64,000 nt of DNA from Eriocheir sinensis (GCF_024679095.1 NC_066517.1:3037105-3101104); one strand, 5' to 3'. Positions 1 to 14,407 are shown, numbered from the stretch's first letter. Numbers and translations are program-made. The notes: generated by a model not told the origin, from the letters alone.

Positions 1-97
<97 letters not shown>

Positions 98-163
98 TAA
101 TAATAGAAATAATAATAATAATAAAAATAACAATAATAATAATAATAATATAATAATAATAAT
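1..163. repeat. (AAT)n microsatellite
   Basis: Nearly pure TAA/AAT trinucleotide run from the window edge, with a few interruptions near 93-135. It continues beyond the window start. Confidence 0.97.
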
Positions 164-193
164 TGTGTATTATGTGTATGTGTATGTGTGCAC

Positions 194-1794
<1,601 letters not shown>

Positions 1795-1849
<55 letters not shown>
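1795..1849 (+). repeat. Poly(A) tail followed by (GATA)7
   Basis: 26 A residues end the Jockey-like copy and run directly into a GATA tetranucleotide array, the typical junction where a retrotransposon tail seeds a microsatellite. Confidence 0.9.
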
Positions 1850-3599
1850 TGAAGTGGCTTGACAGAATATCTAATGTAACTTGGCGTGAGGGTAAAGTGC
1901 CAGCTGATTGAGGGAAGGCAGTCATTTGTAATATTTTCAGAAAAGGTGATCGAGCAGAATGCAAGGACTAAAGAGGGATATTTCTGCTGTCAGAGTACAA
2001 GAGAAGAGGTTAAGATTAACAGTGGAGGATAAGCTGGAGGAAGGACAGTACGGATTTAGACCCCAGAGAGGCACAAAAGATGCAACATTCACACTGAGGA
2101 TGGTAATGGAAAAGAACTGGGAGTGGGATCGGCAAGTATTCATAGCATTTGTTGATCTAGAAAAGGCATTCGATACATTACCAAGGGGAGAAATATGGGA
2201 AACGTTAGAGGATCCAACGTATATGGTAGAGCCCTCCTGAGTTGGAGCTATAAAGAACCTCCACAGATATTGTGTTAGTGCGGTGAGGACCCGGCTAAGA
2301 GAGGACAACTGGTTCAACGTAACTGAAGGCGTACGGCGGGGTGGTGTGATATCGCCACTTCTGTTCGTGAGGTTCATGGACCGGTGCATGAAAAGATTAA
2401 GATTTGAAGATGAGGTGACGACATTGGCCTATGCCAACGATATTGCACGTATTGCAAAATCCCCAATCGTTCTGCAGGATGCTTTGAGTGGTTGGGACGA
2501 AGACTTAAAGAAAAGAGCAATGAGAATAAATGCAAATAAAATCGAGGTGATGATGGTAGCAAAAGAGAGAGAGGATGTTGAGGTAAGAATAGACGGAGAG
2601 AAATTTAAGCAGTTTTTTTTTTTTTTTTTTTTTTTTACGTTGTTGCCTATTGCGCCGGTAGGCATCTTCCCGGTGGGGCCTGATGGTCGGCCCAAGGCTT
2701 CTTCCAGGTGGGGCCTGATGGTCGGCCCAGCCCGTTCTGGCGCAGGCGAGTGTTTATAGTGGCGCCATCTTGCACTGGCTCATGCTGCCCCCCGGAACTC
2801 GTACTTGATTCGCTTGGACGGCTTCCTCTAGAGTCCGGGTTGATGGGTGGTCTTCAGGACAGCATGTGGGTAGTTTTAAGCCACTCGGCGGTGACCGAAA
2901 AATCCGAGTGGTAGCGTGAGGATTCGAACCCGCGTCGTCCATCACGCGGCGAATGTGGGTCCAGTACGCTATCACTTCGGCCACCGCCTACCCTATCGTG
3001 GTTGGAGATTTTAAGTACCTGGGAGTCATAGTAAATGAAAGGCATCTTATGGAAAAAGAAATAACAAAGAGAATCGAAAGTTACACGAACAATTTAAGAT
3101 TAATGTACCCACTACTAAAGGAAAGACTGATTCCACTAAGAGAAAGTCATTATATACAAAACAATTTTAGGACCAGTATTAACATATGGATCGGAGACCT
3201 GGACATTAACAACAAGACTAAAGAGTAAGATACAAGCAACAGAAATGAGAGTGTTGCGTTTGATAAAGGGAGTAACACGAAGAGATAGATTGAGAAATGA
3301 CGATGTGAGAAACGAGTTGAAACATTGAATCAATATCATAATTTGTGGAAAGAAATCTACTGAGATGTTATGCACACGTCATGAGGATGGAAGAAGAAAG
3401 GTACCCTGCCAAATTTTATCAGTGGAAGCCGAGAGGGAGGAGACTGGTGGGCAGACCTGGAAAGAGGTGGAGCGATGGGGTTCCGGAAGCAATTGCGGCG
3501 AGGGGATCAACGATGGAGATGGTGGAGGAAGAACGTTATGCGGGCCGTGCCAGATGGAGGAGTTTTGTGAGCCCTACCTTGTGTTTGGTGAAAAGGTGA

Positions 3600-3600
<1 letters not shown>
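1850..3600 (+). mobile_element. RTE-like non-LTR retrotransposon, interrupted by a SINE
   Basis: A second, unrelated reverse transcriptase. It begins with a WREGKVPAD-type segment (about 1885), then GQYGFRPQRGTKDA (about 2042), FVDLEKAFDTLPRGEIW (about 2148), GVRRGGVISPLLF (about 2327) and a catalytic region reading LAYANDIA (about 2427), so the first Asp of the usual YADD box is Asn. Coding similarity breaks at 2612, where a SINE is inserted, and resumes at about 2999 with VGDFKYLG. The C-terminus contains RCYAHVMRMEEERYP and GRRLVGRPGKRW (about 3360-3475), and the element ends in (AAT)n. Stops and frameshifts show it is inactive. The 3' part is present again at 7411-8021. Confidence 0.82.
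2613..2992 (-). mobile_element. tRNA-derived SINE, family 1
   Basis: Read on the minus strand it starts at 2992 with a tRNA-like head carrying a box A-like stretch (2973-2983) and a perfect box B, GGTTCGAATCC (2920-2930). It continues through a non-tRNA body and ends in a run of about 24 A (T on the plus strand, 2613-2636). The body holds a partial internal duplication of a segment containing GGCCGACCATCAGGCC (around 2678-2730). It interrupts the RTE-like ORF between EKFKQ and VGDFKYLG. I see no clear target-site duplication. A diverged copy lies at 18607-18880 and a 5' fragment at 7281-7410. Confidence 0.85.
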
Positions 3601-4359
<759 letters not shown>

Positions 4360-5331
4360 ATGCAAAACAGCACAATGAGCCCTCACGTGGAACCCGCTGC
4401 CCTCTCTGACGGCGCCATCCACGACATGCTGCAGGACCAGAGCACATGCCTGCTGGGGGAGGGGGGCTCCTGCTCCGCCTTCCTGGTCAACTACAAGGGC
4501 GCCTCGCGCTGCCTCAAGGTGTCCACACTCAAGGGGAACACAGCCTTTCTCCGTGAGGCCAGCACGCTGCTCGCCCTCGACGGAGCCGGCGGCGCCCCGC
4601 GGCTGCTCGGCGTCAGCGACGGGAAGGGCCAGGAACTTGCCCTGCTCACCACCTACTGCGGCGAACACACCTTCGACGACCTCCCGCGCCTGGCGCCCAC
4701 CGACGCCAAAATGCTGCGCGCATTCCTGGACCTGTGCCGCGCCCTGCAGCAGGTCCACGCCCGCGGCGTCGTGCACAACGACATCAAGGCCAACAACGTG
4801 GTGGTGCGACTCGACCCTGACAACGGTCGCCTGCACGTCTCCCTCATCGACTACGGCCTGGCACGGGGCAAGGGCCTCACGCTCTTCCACGAGCCATACG
4901 ACCATTCATTGGCGCCCTGGATGGCCCCGGAGGTGCTCGAATGCGAGCCATGCCAGCCTGCAGGCGACGTGTATTCACTGGCCTGCCTGCTGGACGAGAT
5001 CCTGTACAGCTGCACGGCTCTGTACCCAGACCTGATGGAGGTGGTGCTGCAAGCCCTGTCGCCCAGCCCCGAGGAGCGCCCCTCCGTGCGGGCCGTCGCC
5101 AAGGCGGTGCAGCGGTGTCTCTCCCCGCACCGCCGCTCCTTCAGGTCTCGGCTCCGCTCATTCTTCGGAGGGTTAAAGAACACCTTCGGCAGCTGCCTGC
5201 CACTCCGCAGCCGGGGACGCGGCAACACCCCAGTGTCCTTGACAGCCAGCAGGGCACACGCCAACGCCTCGGCGTCCGCGACAAACACCTCGGCGTCCGA
5301 GACAGCCTCGTCGGCCGTGACACACCACTGA
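4360..5331 (+). CDS. Protein-kinase-like protein, copy 1 (intronless, 323 aa)
   Basis: This is a single-exon ORF with a protein kinase fold. Visible landmarks are a glycine-loop region LGEGGSC (residues 32-38, with Cys in place of the last Gly), beta-3 Lys53 in CLKVST, a likely alpha-C Glu66, the catalytic loop VVHNDIKANNV (His139-Asn140-Asp141, Lys143, Asn146), the metal-binding DYG (164-166), APE (189-191) and GDVYSLACLLDEI with Asp203. All core catalytic residues are present, but HRD is HND and DFG is DYG. The domain ends near residue 240. It is followed by a basic Arg/Ser/Phe-rich stretch (about 240-275) and an Ala/Ser/Thr-rich tail. There is no signal peptide or membrane segment, so a cytosolic location is likely. 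Met6 (4375) is an alternative start. The coding region is GC-rich against AT-rich flanks. A TKL-like or other invertebrate-expanded Ser/Thr kinase is my inference. The substrate is unknown, and a multicopy retrogene is possible. Confidence 0.8.
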   Translation: MQNSTMSPHVEPAALSDGAIHDMLQDQSTCLLGEGGSCSAFLVNYKGASRCLKVSTLKGNTAFLREASTLLALDGAGGAPRLLGVSDGKGQELALLTTYCGEHTFDDLPRLAPTDAKMLRAFLDLCRALQQVHARGVVHNDIKANNVVVRLDPDNGRLHVSLIDYGLARGKGLTLFHEPYDHSLAPWMAPEVLECEPCQPAGDVYSLACLLDEILYSCTALYPDLMEVVLQALSPSPEERPSVRAVAKAVQRCLSPHRRSFRSRLRSFFGGLKNTFGSCLPLRSRGRGNTPVSLTASRAHANASASATNTSASETASSAVTHH

Positions 5332-5404
5332 GCAGCGCGGGGCGTCTACAGCCAAAAACCAAGAAAAGGAACTCTCCTTTACGTGTTTACAACACGACCT
5401 CAAA

Positions 5405-5600
5405 TCAATTTTGCCAGATTGTCGTACTCAGCCTCCTGTGTTTGCCGGTTTCCGACCCAAAAATTGCCTCCTGGACCCCGATAACTGCTTTCATAGATAG
5501 TTATCGCTAAAATAGTTAATTATTGGTGTTTGTGTGGCAATAGCTATGTTTCAGAAACCGGTAAATACGAGGCTCTGAGTACGATAATCTGACAACGGTG
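5405..5600. mobile_element. MITE in unit 1, absent from unit 2
   Basis: 196 bp with long imperfect terminal inverted repeats: 5415-5452 starts CAGATTGTCGTACTCA and the reverse complement of 5554-5591 starts CAGATTATCGTACTCA. It is flanked by the direct repeat CCTCAAA (5398-5404 and 5601-5607). The matching position in unit 2 (about 9772) has a single CCTCAAA and no insert. The superfamily is not assigned; a 7-8 bp duplication would be compatible with hAT. Confidence 0.88.
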
Positions 5601-5766
5601 CCTCAAAGGCACAAGGGCCCCCCTTTCCCCACCTTTTCTATACACTGGGAAGAAGCTTTACGGATACCATTCTCAATTCTTTTCAGGACACACTTTTTAT
5701 GTTTTTCAACTTATTCATTTTATTCAAGTTATTTAATTTTATATTTCCTCCTAACTTTTGCCTTGC

Positions 5767-5825
5767 GTGTGTGTGTGTGTGTGTGTGTGCGTTTGTGTGT
5801 GTGTGTGTGCGTTTGTGTGTGTGTA
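5767..5825. repeat. (GT)n with GCGTTT interruptions
   Basis: Interrupted GT tract in the 3' flank of kinase copy 1. It corresponds to the longer, purer GT tract at 9934-9993 in unit 2. Confidence 0.9.
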
Positions 5826-6081
5826 ATTCACCACGGCCTGATCGCGAGTTCGACTCGTAATCGCCAGCAGGTACCCTCCCGACAGAGCAAGTGTTCATTT
5901 AGTCGATCTCTGGGTACTGCCAGGACCTCACACACCACACACCGCATCCCCCTTGCTCAAGGAGGGACAGTAACCGCTCCTAAGTCAACTGAAAAATCCG
6001 GCCTGAGCGGGCTCGAACCGCCGCCCTGTCAGAACGTGAAGCCTGGCAGCGCAGCGCTCTACCAGTTGCGCCACGAAGAGG
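5826..6081 (-). mobile_element. tRNA-derived SINE, family 2
   Basis: Read on the minus strand from 6081 it begins CCTCTTCGTGGCGCAACTGG with an A-box-like segment, followed by a GGTTCGAGCC B-box (6010-6019), then a tRNA-unrelated body down to about 5826. It sits inside the GT tract and is missing at the equivalent place in unit 2, so it most likely inserted after the duplication. The sequence is unlike SINE family 1. Exact ends are uncertain because they fall in or beside the microsatellite. Confidence 0.75.
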
Positions 6082-6175
6082 TGTGTAAACAAATTTACGT
6101 CTTCACAACAGTCTGATACTAATCTGAAGTCAGTTTGCGTGAGACCCGAGCCTCTCCACATTTCTACCGCATCAC

Positions 6176-6941
<766 letters not shown>

Positions 6942-7013
<72 letters not shown>

Positions 7014-7015
7014 GA

Positions 7016-7100
<85 letters not shown>

Positions 7101-7198
7101 TTAGAATTATTAATATTTATAATAATATTAATACTAATAATAATAATAATTATTATAATAATAATAATAATAATTATATTATTAATAATAATAATAAT

Positions 7199-7272
<74 letters not shown>
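6942..7272. repeat. (AAT)n followed by (AT)n
   Basis: Imperfect AAT array of about 260 bp passing into a pure AT run (7203-7272). The left breakpoint of duplication unit 2 lies at its right edge. Confidence 0.95.
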
Positions 7273-7274
<2 letters not shown>

Positions 7275-7280
7275 ATATAT

Positions 7281-7410
7281 AGCATGTGGGTAGTTTAAAT
7301 ACTCGGCGGTGACCGAAAAATCCGAGTGGTAGCGTGAGGATTCGAACCCGCGTCGTCCATCACGCGGCGAATGTGGGTCCAGTACGCTATCACTTCGGCC
7401 ACCGCCTACC
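7281..7410 (-). mobile_element. SINE family 1, 5' fragment
   Basis: This tRNA-like head and first body segment match 2862-2992. The remainder of the SINE is missing because the duplicated block starts within it. Confidence 0.85.
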
Positions 7411-8017
7411 CTATCGTGGTTGGAGATTTTAAGTACCTAGGAGTCATAGTAAATGAAAGGCATCTTATGGAAAAAGAAATAACAAAGAGAATCGAAAGTT
7501 ACACGAACAATTTAAGATTACTGTACCCACTACTAAAGGAAAGACTGATTCCACTAAGAGAAAGTCATTATATACAAAACAATTTTAAGACCAGTATTAA
7601 CATATGGATCAGAGACCTGGACATTAACAACAAGACTAAAGAGTAAGATACAAGCAACAGAAATGAGAGTGTTGCGTTTGATAAAGGGAGTAAAACGAAG
7701 AGATAGATTGAGAAATGACGATGTGAGAAACGAGTTGAAACAATGAATCAATATTATAATTTGCGGAAAGAAATCTACTGAGATGTTATGCACACGTCAT
7801 GAGGATGGAAGAAGAAAGGTACCCTGCCAAATTTTATCAGTGGAAGCCGAGAGGGAGGAGACTGGTGGGCAGACCTGGAAAGAGGTGGAGCGATGGGGTT
7901 CCGGAAGCAATTGCGGCGAGGGGATCAACGATGGAGATGGTGGAGGAAGAACGTTATGAGGGCCGTGCCAGATGGAGGAGTTTTGTGAGCCCTACCTTGC
8001 GTATGGTGAGAAGGTGA

Positions 8018-8021
<4 letters not shown>
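7411..8021 (+). mobile_element. RTE-like element, 3' fragment (copy in unit 2)
   Basis: Same sequence as 2993-3600, from GDFKYLGVIV to GRRLVGRPGKRW and the terminal (AAT)n, with only scattered substitutions. It is a passenger of the segmental duplication, not an independent insertion. Confidence 0.85.
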
Positions 8022-8104
<83 letters not shown>

Positions 8105-8405
8105 CTATAATCAGCAAATAGCCTATAATTCTTACTACATGCCATATTCTTAAACATGTCGCCGCCTAAGCAAACGTATTTGACAAAGTTTTCATGGGAG
8201 TTACATTTCCAGGGAGTTTGATGACCCTGGAGGTAGTTTGGCCATTCTTCTGCACCGAGAACCTAAAAAACACGTATTACAACCGACCTGATCTCCCTTT
8301 TGGCCTCTTGAAGAGTTGATGTGAGCGGCGGAAGCGTCCAAAAGTGTGTCTGTCTGTCTGTGTGTGTGTGTGTGTGTGTGTGCTCTGTGAGGGGAGGGGC
8401 GGTCG

Positions 8406-8474
<69 letters not shown>

Positions 8475-8500
8475 ACTATCAATTTCATTAAAAGCAACAC

Positions 8501-8544
<44 letters not shown>
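8022..8544. repeat. (AAT)n, (GT)n, (CT)n and (CA)n tracts upstream of kinase copy 2
   Basis: (AAT)n 8022-8100, then a shared unique segment (8101-8355), (GT)n 8359-8382, (CT)n about 8411-8470 and (CA)n about 8498-8544. Order and context match unit 1, but the tract lengths differ (shorter GT and CT, longer AAT and CA). Confidence 0.92.
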
Positions 8545-8547
<3 letters not shown>

Positions 8548-8754
8548 TAAAATGACCTTGGTCCGAGAGAAAGAGGGAAGCCGGAGTCACTCTTCCCATT
8601 CTTTGATATCAGAGGCTCACCAGCTCTAGACTCGGGGGGGTGCAATGTCAACTCCAGGCTCCCCAAAATGGCCGCCCAAAATACGAGGTGACGTGCTGGA
8701 TCTCAACACTAGAAGGGCGTCTACTGGAGCAAGTGCTTCCCGTAGCCAACCCAC

Positions 8755-9726
8755 ATGCAGAACAGCACAATGAGCCCTCACGTGGAACCCGCTGCCCTCT
8801 CTGACGGCGCCATCCACGACATGCTGCAGGACCAGAGCACATGCCTGCTGGGGGAGGGGGGCTCCTGCTCCGTCTTCCTGGTCAACTACAAGGGCGCCTC
8901 GCGCTGCCTCAAGGTGTCTACACTCAAGGGGAACACAGCCTTTCTCCGTGAGGCCAGCACGCTGCTCGCCCTCGACGGAGCCGGCGGCGCCCCGCGGCTG
9001 CTCGGCGTCAGCGACGGGAAGGGCCAGGAACTTGCCCTGCTCACCACCTACTGCGGCGAACACACCTTCGACGACCTCCCGCGCCTGGCGCCCACCGACG
9101 CCAAAATGCTGCGCGCATTCCTGGACCTGTGCCGCGCCCTGCAGCAGGTCCACGCCCGCGGCGTCGTGCACAACGACATCAAGGCCAACAACGTGGTGGT
9201 GCGACTCGACCCTGACAACGGTCGCCTGCACGTCTCCCTCATCGACTACGGCCTGGCACGGGGCAAGGGCCTCACGCTCTTCCACGAGCCATACGACCAT
9301 TCATTGGCGCCCTGGATGGCCCCGGAGGAGCTCGAATGCGAGCCATGCCAGCCTGCAGGCGACGTGTATTCACTGGCCTGCCTGCTGGACGAGATCCTGT
9401 ACAGCTGCACGGCTCTGTACCCAGACCTGATGGAGGTGGTGCTGCAAGCCCTATCGCCCAGCCCCGAGGAGCGCCCCTCCGTGCGGGCCGTCGCCAAGGC
9501 GGTGCAGCGGTGTCTCTCCCCGCCCCGCCGCTCTTTCGGGTCTCGGCTCCGCTCATTCTTCGGAGGGTTAAAGAACACCTTCGGCAGCTGCCTACCACTC
9601 CGCAGCCGGGGACGCGGCAACACCCCAGTGTCCTGGACAGTCAGCAGGGCACACGCCAACGCCTCAGTGTCCGCGACAAACATCTCGGCGTCCGAGACAG
9701 CCTCGTCGGCCGTGACACACCACTGA
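8755..9726 (+). CDS. Protein-kinase-like protein, copy 2 (intronless, 323 aa)
   Basis: This duplicate of the kinase at 4360-5331 has the same length and no stops. All catalytic landmarks are kept: Lys53, His139-Asn140-Asp141, Lys143, Asn146, Asp164-Tyr165-Gly166, Ala-Pro-Glu 189-191 and Asp203. By direct comparison I count 14 nucleotide differences, 8 of them changing the protein. Two are in the kinase core (Ala40 to Val beside the glycine loop, Val192 to Glu just after APE) and six are in the C-terminal tail after about residue 235. The flanking 180 bp upstream of the start is also nearly identical, so any proximal promoter was duplicated. Function and substrate are not known. Both copies appear capable of encoding protein, and expression cannot be judged here. 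Confidence 0.8.
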   Translation: MQNSTMSPHVEPAALSDGAIHDMLQDQSTCLLGEGGSCSVFLVNYKGASRCLKVSTLKGNTAFLREASTLLALDGAGGAPRLLGVSDGKGQELALLTTYCGEHTFDDLPRLAPTDAKMLRAFLDLCRALQQVHARGVVHNDIKANNVVVRLDPDNGRLHVSLIDYGLARGKGLTLFHEPYDHSLAPWMAPEELECEPCQPAGDVYSLACLLDEILYSCTALYPDLMEVVLQALSPSPEERPSVRAVAKAVQRCLSPPRRSFGSRLRSFFGGLKNTFGSCLPLRSRGRGNTPVSWTVSRAHANASVSATNISASETASSAVTHH

Positions 9727-9932
9727 AACAAGAAAAGGAACTCTCCTTTACGTGTTTACAACACGACCTCAAAGGCACAAGGGCCCCCCTTTCCCCACCT
9801 TTTCTATACACTGGGAAGAAGCTTTACGGATACCATTCTCAATTCTTTTCAGGACACACTTTTTATGTTTTTCAACTTATTCATTTTGTTCAATTTATTT
9901 CGTTTTGTAAGTAGTTCCTCCTAACTTTTGCC

Positions 9933-9933
<1 letters not shown>

Positions 9934-9996
<63 letters not shown>

Positions 9997-10093
9997 AAAC
10001 CAATTAATGTCTTCACAACAGTCCGACACAAATCTGAAGTCAGTTTGCGTGGGACCCGAGCCTCTTCACATTTCTACAGTATCACCCCCTATA

Positions 10094-10184
<91 letters not shown>
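9934..10184. repeat. (GT)n, (CT)n and (GT)n tracts
   Basis: GT run 9934-9993, CT run 10097-10155 joined directly to a second GT run 10156-10184. The short unique stretch between the first two matches unit 1 (6082-6180). Confidence 0.95.
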
Positions 10185-10186
<2 letters not shown>

Positions 10187-10620
10187 AGCATGCACTGGAT
10201 AATACTATAATCAAACAGCCAATATAATCTTCATGAAAGTGTGGAGAAAACGGTCTTGAACCTTAGTTAACACAGCACTGTACATGAATTATGTACTGAA
10301 CGTGTCCAGTGACCCCAGTTACCAGCACCAGTCCTGTCCTGGTCACGTCAGCTCAGGCTCACCAGTGTGCCTCTCACTAGCGGCATGAGTCTCAACAGGA
10401 ACAGGCGTCACTTAAAGAATCCTGCCTGCGCCACCAACGAGCCAAGGGACGTTCACCAACAGCCCTCTAAAACTAAAGTCGAAAGAGACAACAGTAACCT
10501 GAGTTTCAACAACATAAAAAAGCATACAGCCGCCAGAGGCAAACATAACAAAATTCCCATGAAGAGTTTCCCAGTTCAAAATTTCCGGAAATTTTACAAC
10601 ACTACCCCCATCCCTCACAA
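10185..10620. other. Non-coding flank, end of duplication unit 2
   Basis: No gene recognised. From about 10402 to 10610 the sequence aligns with 6459-6690, sharing the GGCGTCACTTAAA segment and a downstream CAAAATTTC segment. The 10193-10400 part is specific to this unit. Confidence 0.6.
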
Positions 10621-10689
10621 CCCCTCATCCCTCAATACCACCCCCTCCCCTTACACCCCAAACCCCAACATGTCAAGCCTCTTCCCATT

Positions 10690-11050
10690 CATGACCAACC
10701 AACACTCCACATGTATATATTTGATTATCTGTCTACTTGTATATCAACAAATTAATCTATCCGTCTACCTTTCTAATTACCATTCTACCTATCTATCAGC
10801 CAACACACCATATGAATCTATTTAATTATTATCTATCTACTTATATATCAACAAATTAATCTATCCGTCTACCTTTCTAATTACATATCTACCTATCTAT
10901 CTACCTATCCCCAACCAACACCCCATATGTATCTATTTAATCATCTATCTACTTATATATCAACAAATTAATCTATCCGTCTACCTTTCTAATTAATTAC
11001 CTATCTATCTATCTACCAACAAATCTATCTATCTATCTATCTATCTATCC
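10690..11050. repeat. Tandem repeat of about 104-112 bp, rich in CTAT
   Basis: Three copies of a unit containing CAACAAATTAATC begin at 10745, 10849 and 10961. The units are separated by degenerate CTAT tetranucleotide stretches and end in a (CTAT)n run at about 11023-11048. Confidence 0.85.
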
Positions 11051-11056
11051 ACACAC

Positions 11057-11231
11057 CGATAACATGGGCGATGGCAGCGTAGTTCTGTATGAGCTCGTCC
11101 AGTCTGGTCTTGAGCGAGTCGATGCGGGCCAGGGCGTTGTGCAGCTGATTCGTCAGGTGGGTCCTCTCCTGCCTCAGAGCCCCCACCTCACCCCGCGCCG
11201 CCTCCTCCTGCACCCCCGCCACCGCCACCCT
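11057..11231 (-). CDS. Candidate internal exon encoding a coiled coil
   Basis: On the minus strand a pyrimidine-rich acceptor-like CTTCATCTCCAG (about 11232-11243) precedes an open frame, which ends at a GT donor (11056-11055, context ATCG|GTGTGT). The 175-bp stretch would read through EEAARGEVGALRQERTHL, then an amphipathic segment with Leu and Ile at heptad spacing (NALARIDSL, KTRLDELI) and end near AHVI. GC-rich codon use contrasts with AT-rich flanks. No neighbouring exon was found, so the parent gene is unknown. The donor is weak. An alternative is a chance open frame in a GC-rich patch. Confidence 0.45.
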
Positions 11232-11279
11232 CTGGAGATGAAGTTTTTGAGGTGAATTTTAGTGGTTAGTTTTGGGGGA

Positions 11280-11745
11280 GGAAAAAGAGGATAAGGAGAA
11301 GGGAGAAAAGAAAAGGAGAAGGAAGAGGGGGATAAGAAGAAGAGGGGGAGAGAGAAGGAAGAAAATAAGAAGAGGAAGGAGAGGAGAAGGAAGGAGAAGA
11401 GGGATAAGAAAAAGGAGGAAAAGGAGAGGAAGAAGAAAAGGAGGATAAAAGGAAAAAAAAGAGGAGGAAGAAAAGGAAGAAAATAAGAAGAGGAGGAAGA
11501 AAAGGAAGAGAAAGGGGATAATAAAGGGAAGAAAGAAAAGAAAGAAACGAAGAGGAGCAAAAAGAGGAGGAGGAAGGAGGAGATAAGAAGGTGAAGGAGG
11601 AAAACAAGAGAAGGAAGAAGGGAGACAGAAGAGGAGGGGGAAGAAGGAGGATAAGAAAGAGTAGGAAGAGAAAAAGAGGAGAAAGAGGAGGAGAAAGGAG
11701 AAGGAGTATAAGGAAGAGGAGGAAAAAAAAAAAAGAGAAAGAGGA
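11280..11745. repeat. Purine-rich (GGA/GAA) low-complexity tract
   Basis: About 465 bp of nearly pure A/G on the plus strand with AGGAAG and GAAGAGG motifs. Long frames here encode only Ser/Phe/Leu or Lys/Glu/Arg runs and are not genes. Confidence 0.92.
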
Positions 11746-11750
11746 TTTAC

Positions 11751-13118
11751 ATAGATTTACATAGAAAATCAGACCACAGACCCCATGGTCCAGACTAGGT
11801 GGTCTGTCCTTAAACCTAAGTGATTTTACATAATCAGATGGCTCCAAAACGTTGCGTTTCAACTCTAGTTAATATTAAGTTCAAGGAAGTGACGGTCGAG
11901 CTTGTTTTAAAGGAGTCAATCGTGTTACACTGGACCACTGAAGGTGGGAGTTTATTCCATTCTCGCACTACAACGTTGGTGGAGAAAAATTTGGTGCAGT
12001 CTGAATTTACTTGTCTACATTTGAGTTTTATGCCATTGTTCCTCGTTCGCAAAGTGTCATCGATCATAAACAATGTTGATCTGTCTACATTCGTGAAACC
12101 ATTAAGTATTTTAAAACATTCGATCAGTTTTCCTCGGAGGCGACGTTTCTCAAGAGAGAACATGTTAAGGGTGGAAAGCCTTTCTTCGCAAGATTTGTTG
12201 CGCAAGGAAGGGATCATTTTTGTTGCCCGACGCTGAACACCTTCTAATTTAGCAATGTCCTTTGCATGGTGGGGAGACCAAAACTGTACCGCATATTCCA
12301 AGTGGGGTCTGACTAAACTATTGTAGAGCGGAAGTATTACATCTTTATTCTTGAATAAAGTTTCTTTTAATGAAGCCCAACATTCTGTTCGCTTTATTTG
12401 CTGCGTCGATGCATTGCTGTGAGAATTTGAGGTTTGACGCGATTTTGACCCCCAAGTCCTTAACGCATTGACTTTTGAGTTTAACGCCGCGCATTTCGTA
12501 ATCGAACTTCTTATCTTTTGTTCCAACTTGAAGGACCTGGCACTTGTCTACGTTAAAGGGCATCTCCCATTTATCCGACCAAGCTGAAATTTTGTGCAAA
12601 TCCTCTTGGAGGCCTTGCCTGTCTTGGTCAGTGTGAACCGAGTTATCAATCTTTGTGTCGTCTGCAAATTTACTAATGCGATTATTGAGTCCAACATCGT
12701 TGATGTAAATAATGAAGAGCACTGGCCCAAGAACCGAGCCCTGAGGGACGCCACTAGTGACCGGCACCCACTCTGAGTTAAATCCGTCAATCACCACTCT
12801 GTTGTCTGTTGCTCAACCAATTCGCGATCCATTGGTTTACTTGACCGTCAATACCCATTCGCTTTAATTTGTAAAGTAATTTATGATGTGGGACTTTATC
12901 AAACGCTTTCTAGAAATCAAGACAGACTATGTCCAATGATATGGTTACGTCATAAACTGAGAAGAGGTCGTTATAAAAGGTCAATAGTTTTGATAGGCAG
13001 GATCTTTTGTTACGGAAGCCATGTTGTGAATCCCCAATTAATGAATGGCTTTCAAAGTAACTCACAATTTTGTCACTAATTATGCTCTCAAGTAGCTTAC
13101 CTATAACTGAAGTTAGAT
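11751..13118 (-). mobile_element. CR1-like non-LTR retrotransposon copy A
   Basis: The minus strand encodes a decayed reverse transcriptase: INLTSVIGKLLE, then GDSQHGFRNKRSC, LDFxKAFDKVPHHKL (with an in-frame stop), TSGVPQGSVLGPVLF, ISKFADDTKI, then after a frameshift near 12370 NSLVRPHLEYAVQFWSP and LSTLNMFSLEKRRLRG, ending near 11834. The FADD catalytic box is intact. The 3' UTR ends in a short tandem of ATGTAAATCT. The copy is 5'-truncated and abuts a purine tract at its 3' side. The CR1 group assignment rests on the SVIGKLLE, HGFR and FADDTK pattern. Confidence 0.88.

Positions 13119-14407
<1,289 letters not shown>

Larger units (their letters stand above)
7281..10610. repeat. Segmental duplication, unit 2
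   Basis: Direct repeat of 2861-6690, lacking the 5405-5600 MITE, the family 2 SINE and about 24 bp just after the kinase stop codon. The offset of the two kinase start codons is 4395 bp. The left boundary falls inside a SINE, next to an (AT)n tract, which is compatible with repeat-mediated recombination. Confidence 0.9.

Noticed and set aside
2913..2992. Functional tRNA gene
   Set aside because: A and B boxes are present, but the sequence continues into a SINE body with poly(A) and lacks a convincing acceptor stem and anticodon arm.
4941..5510. Overlapping plus-strand frame in the kinase 3' half (also 9336-9914)
   Set aside because: Alternate-frame shadow. Its sequence after the kinase stop diverges completely between the two units.
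5990..6081. Second functional tRNA gene
   Set aside because: Same reasoning: it is a SINE head, missing from the duplicated unit, so it is an inserted element.
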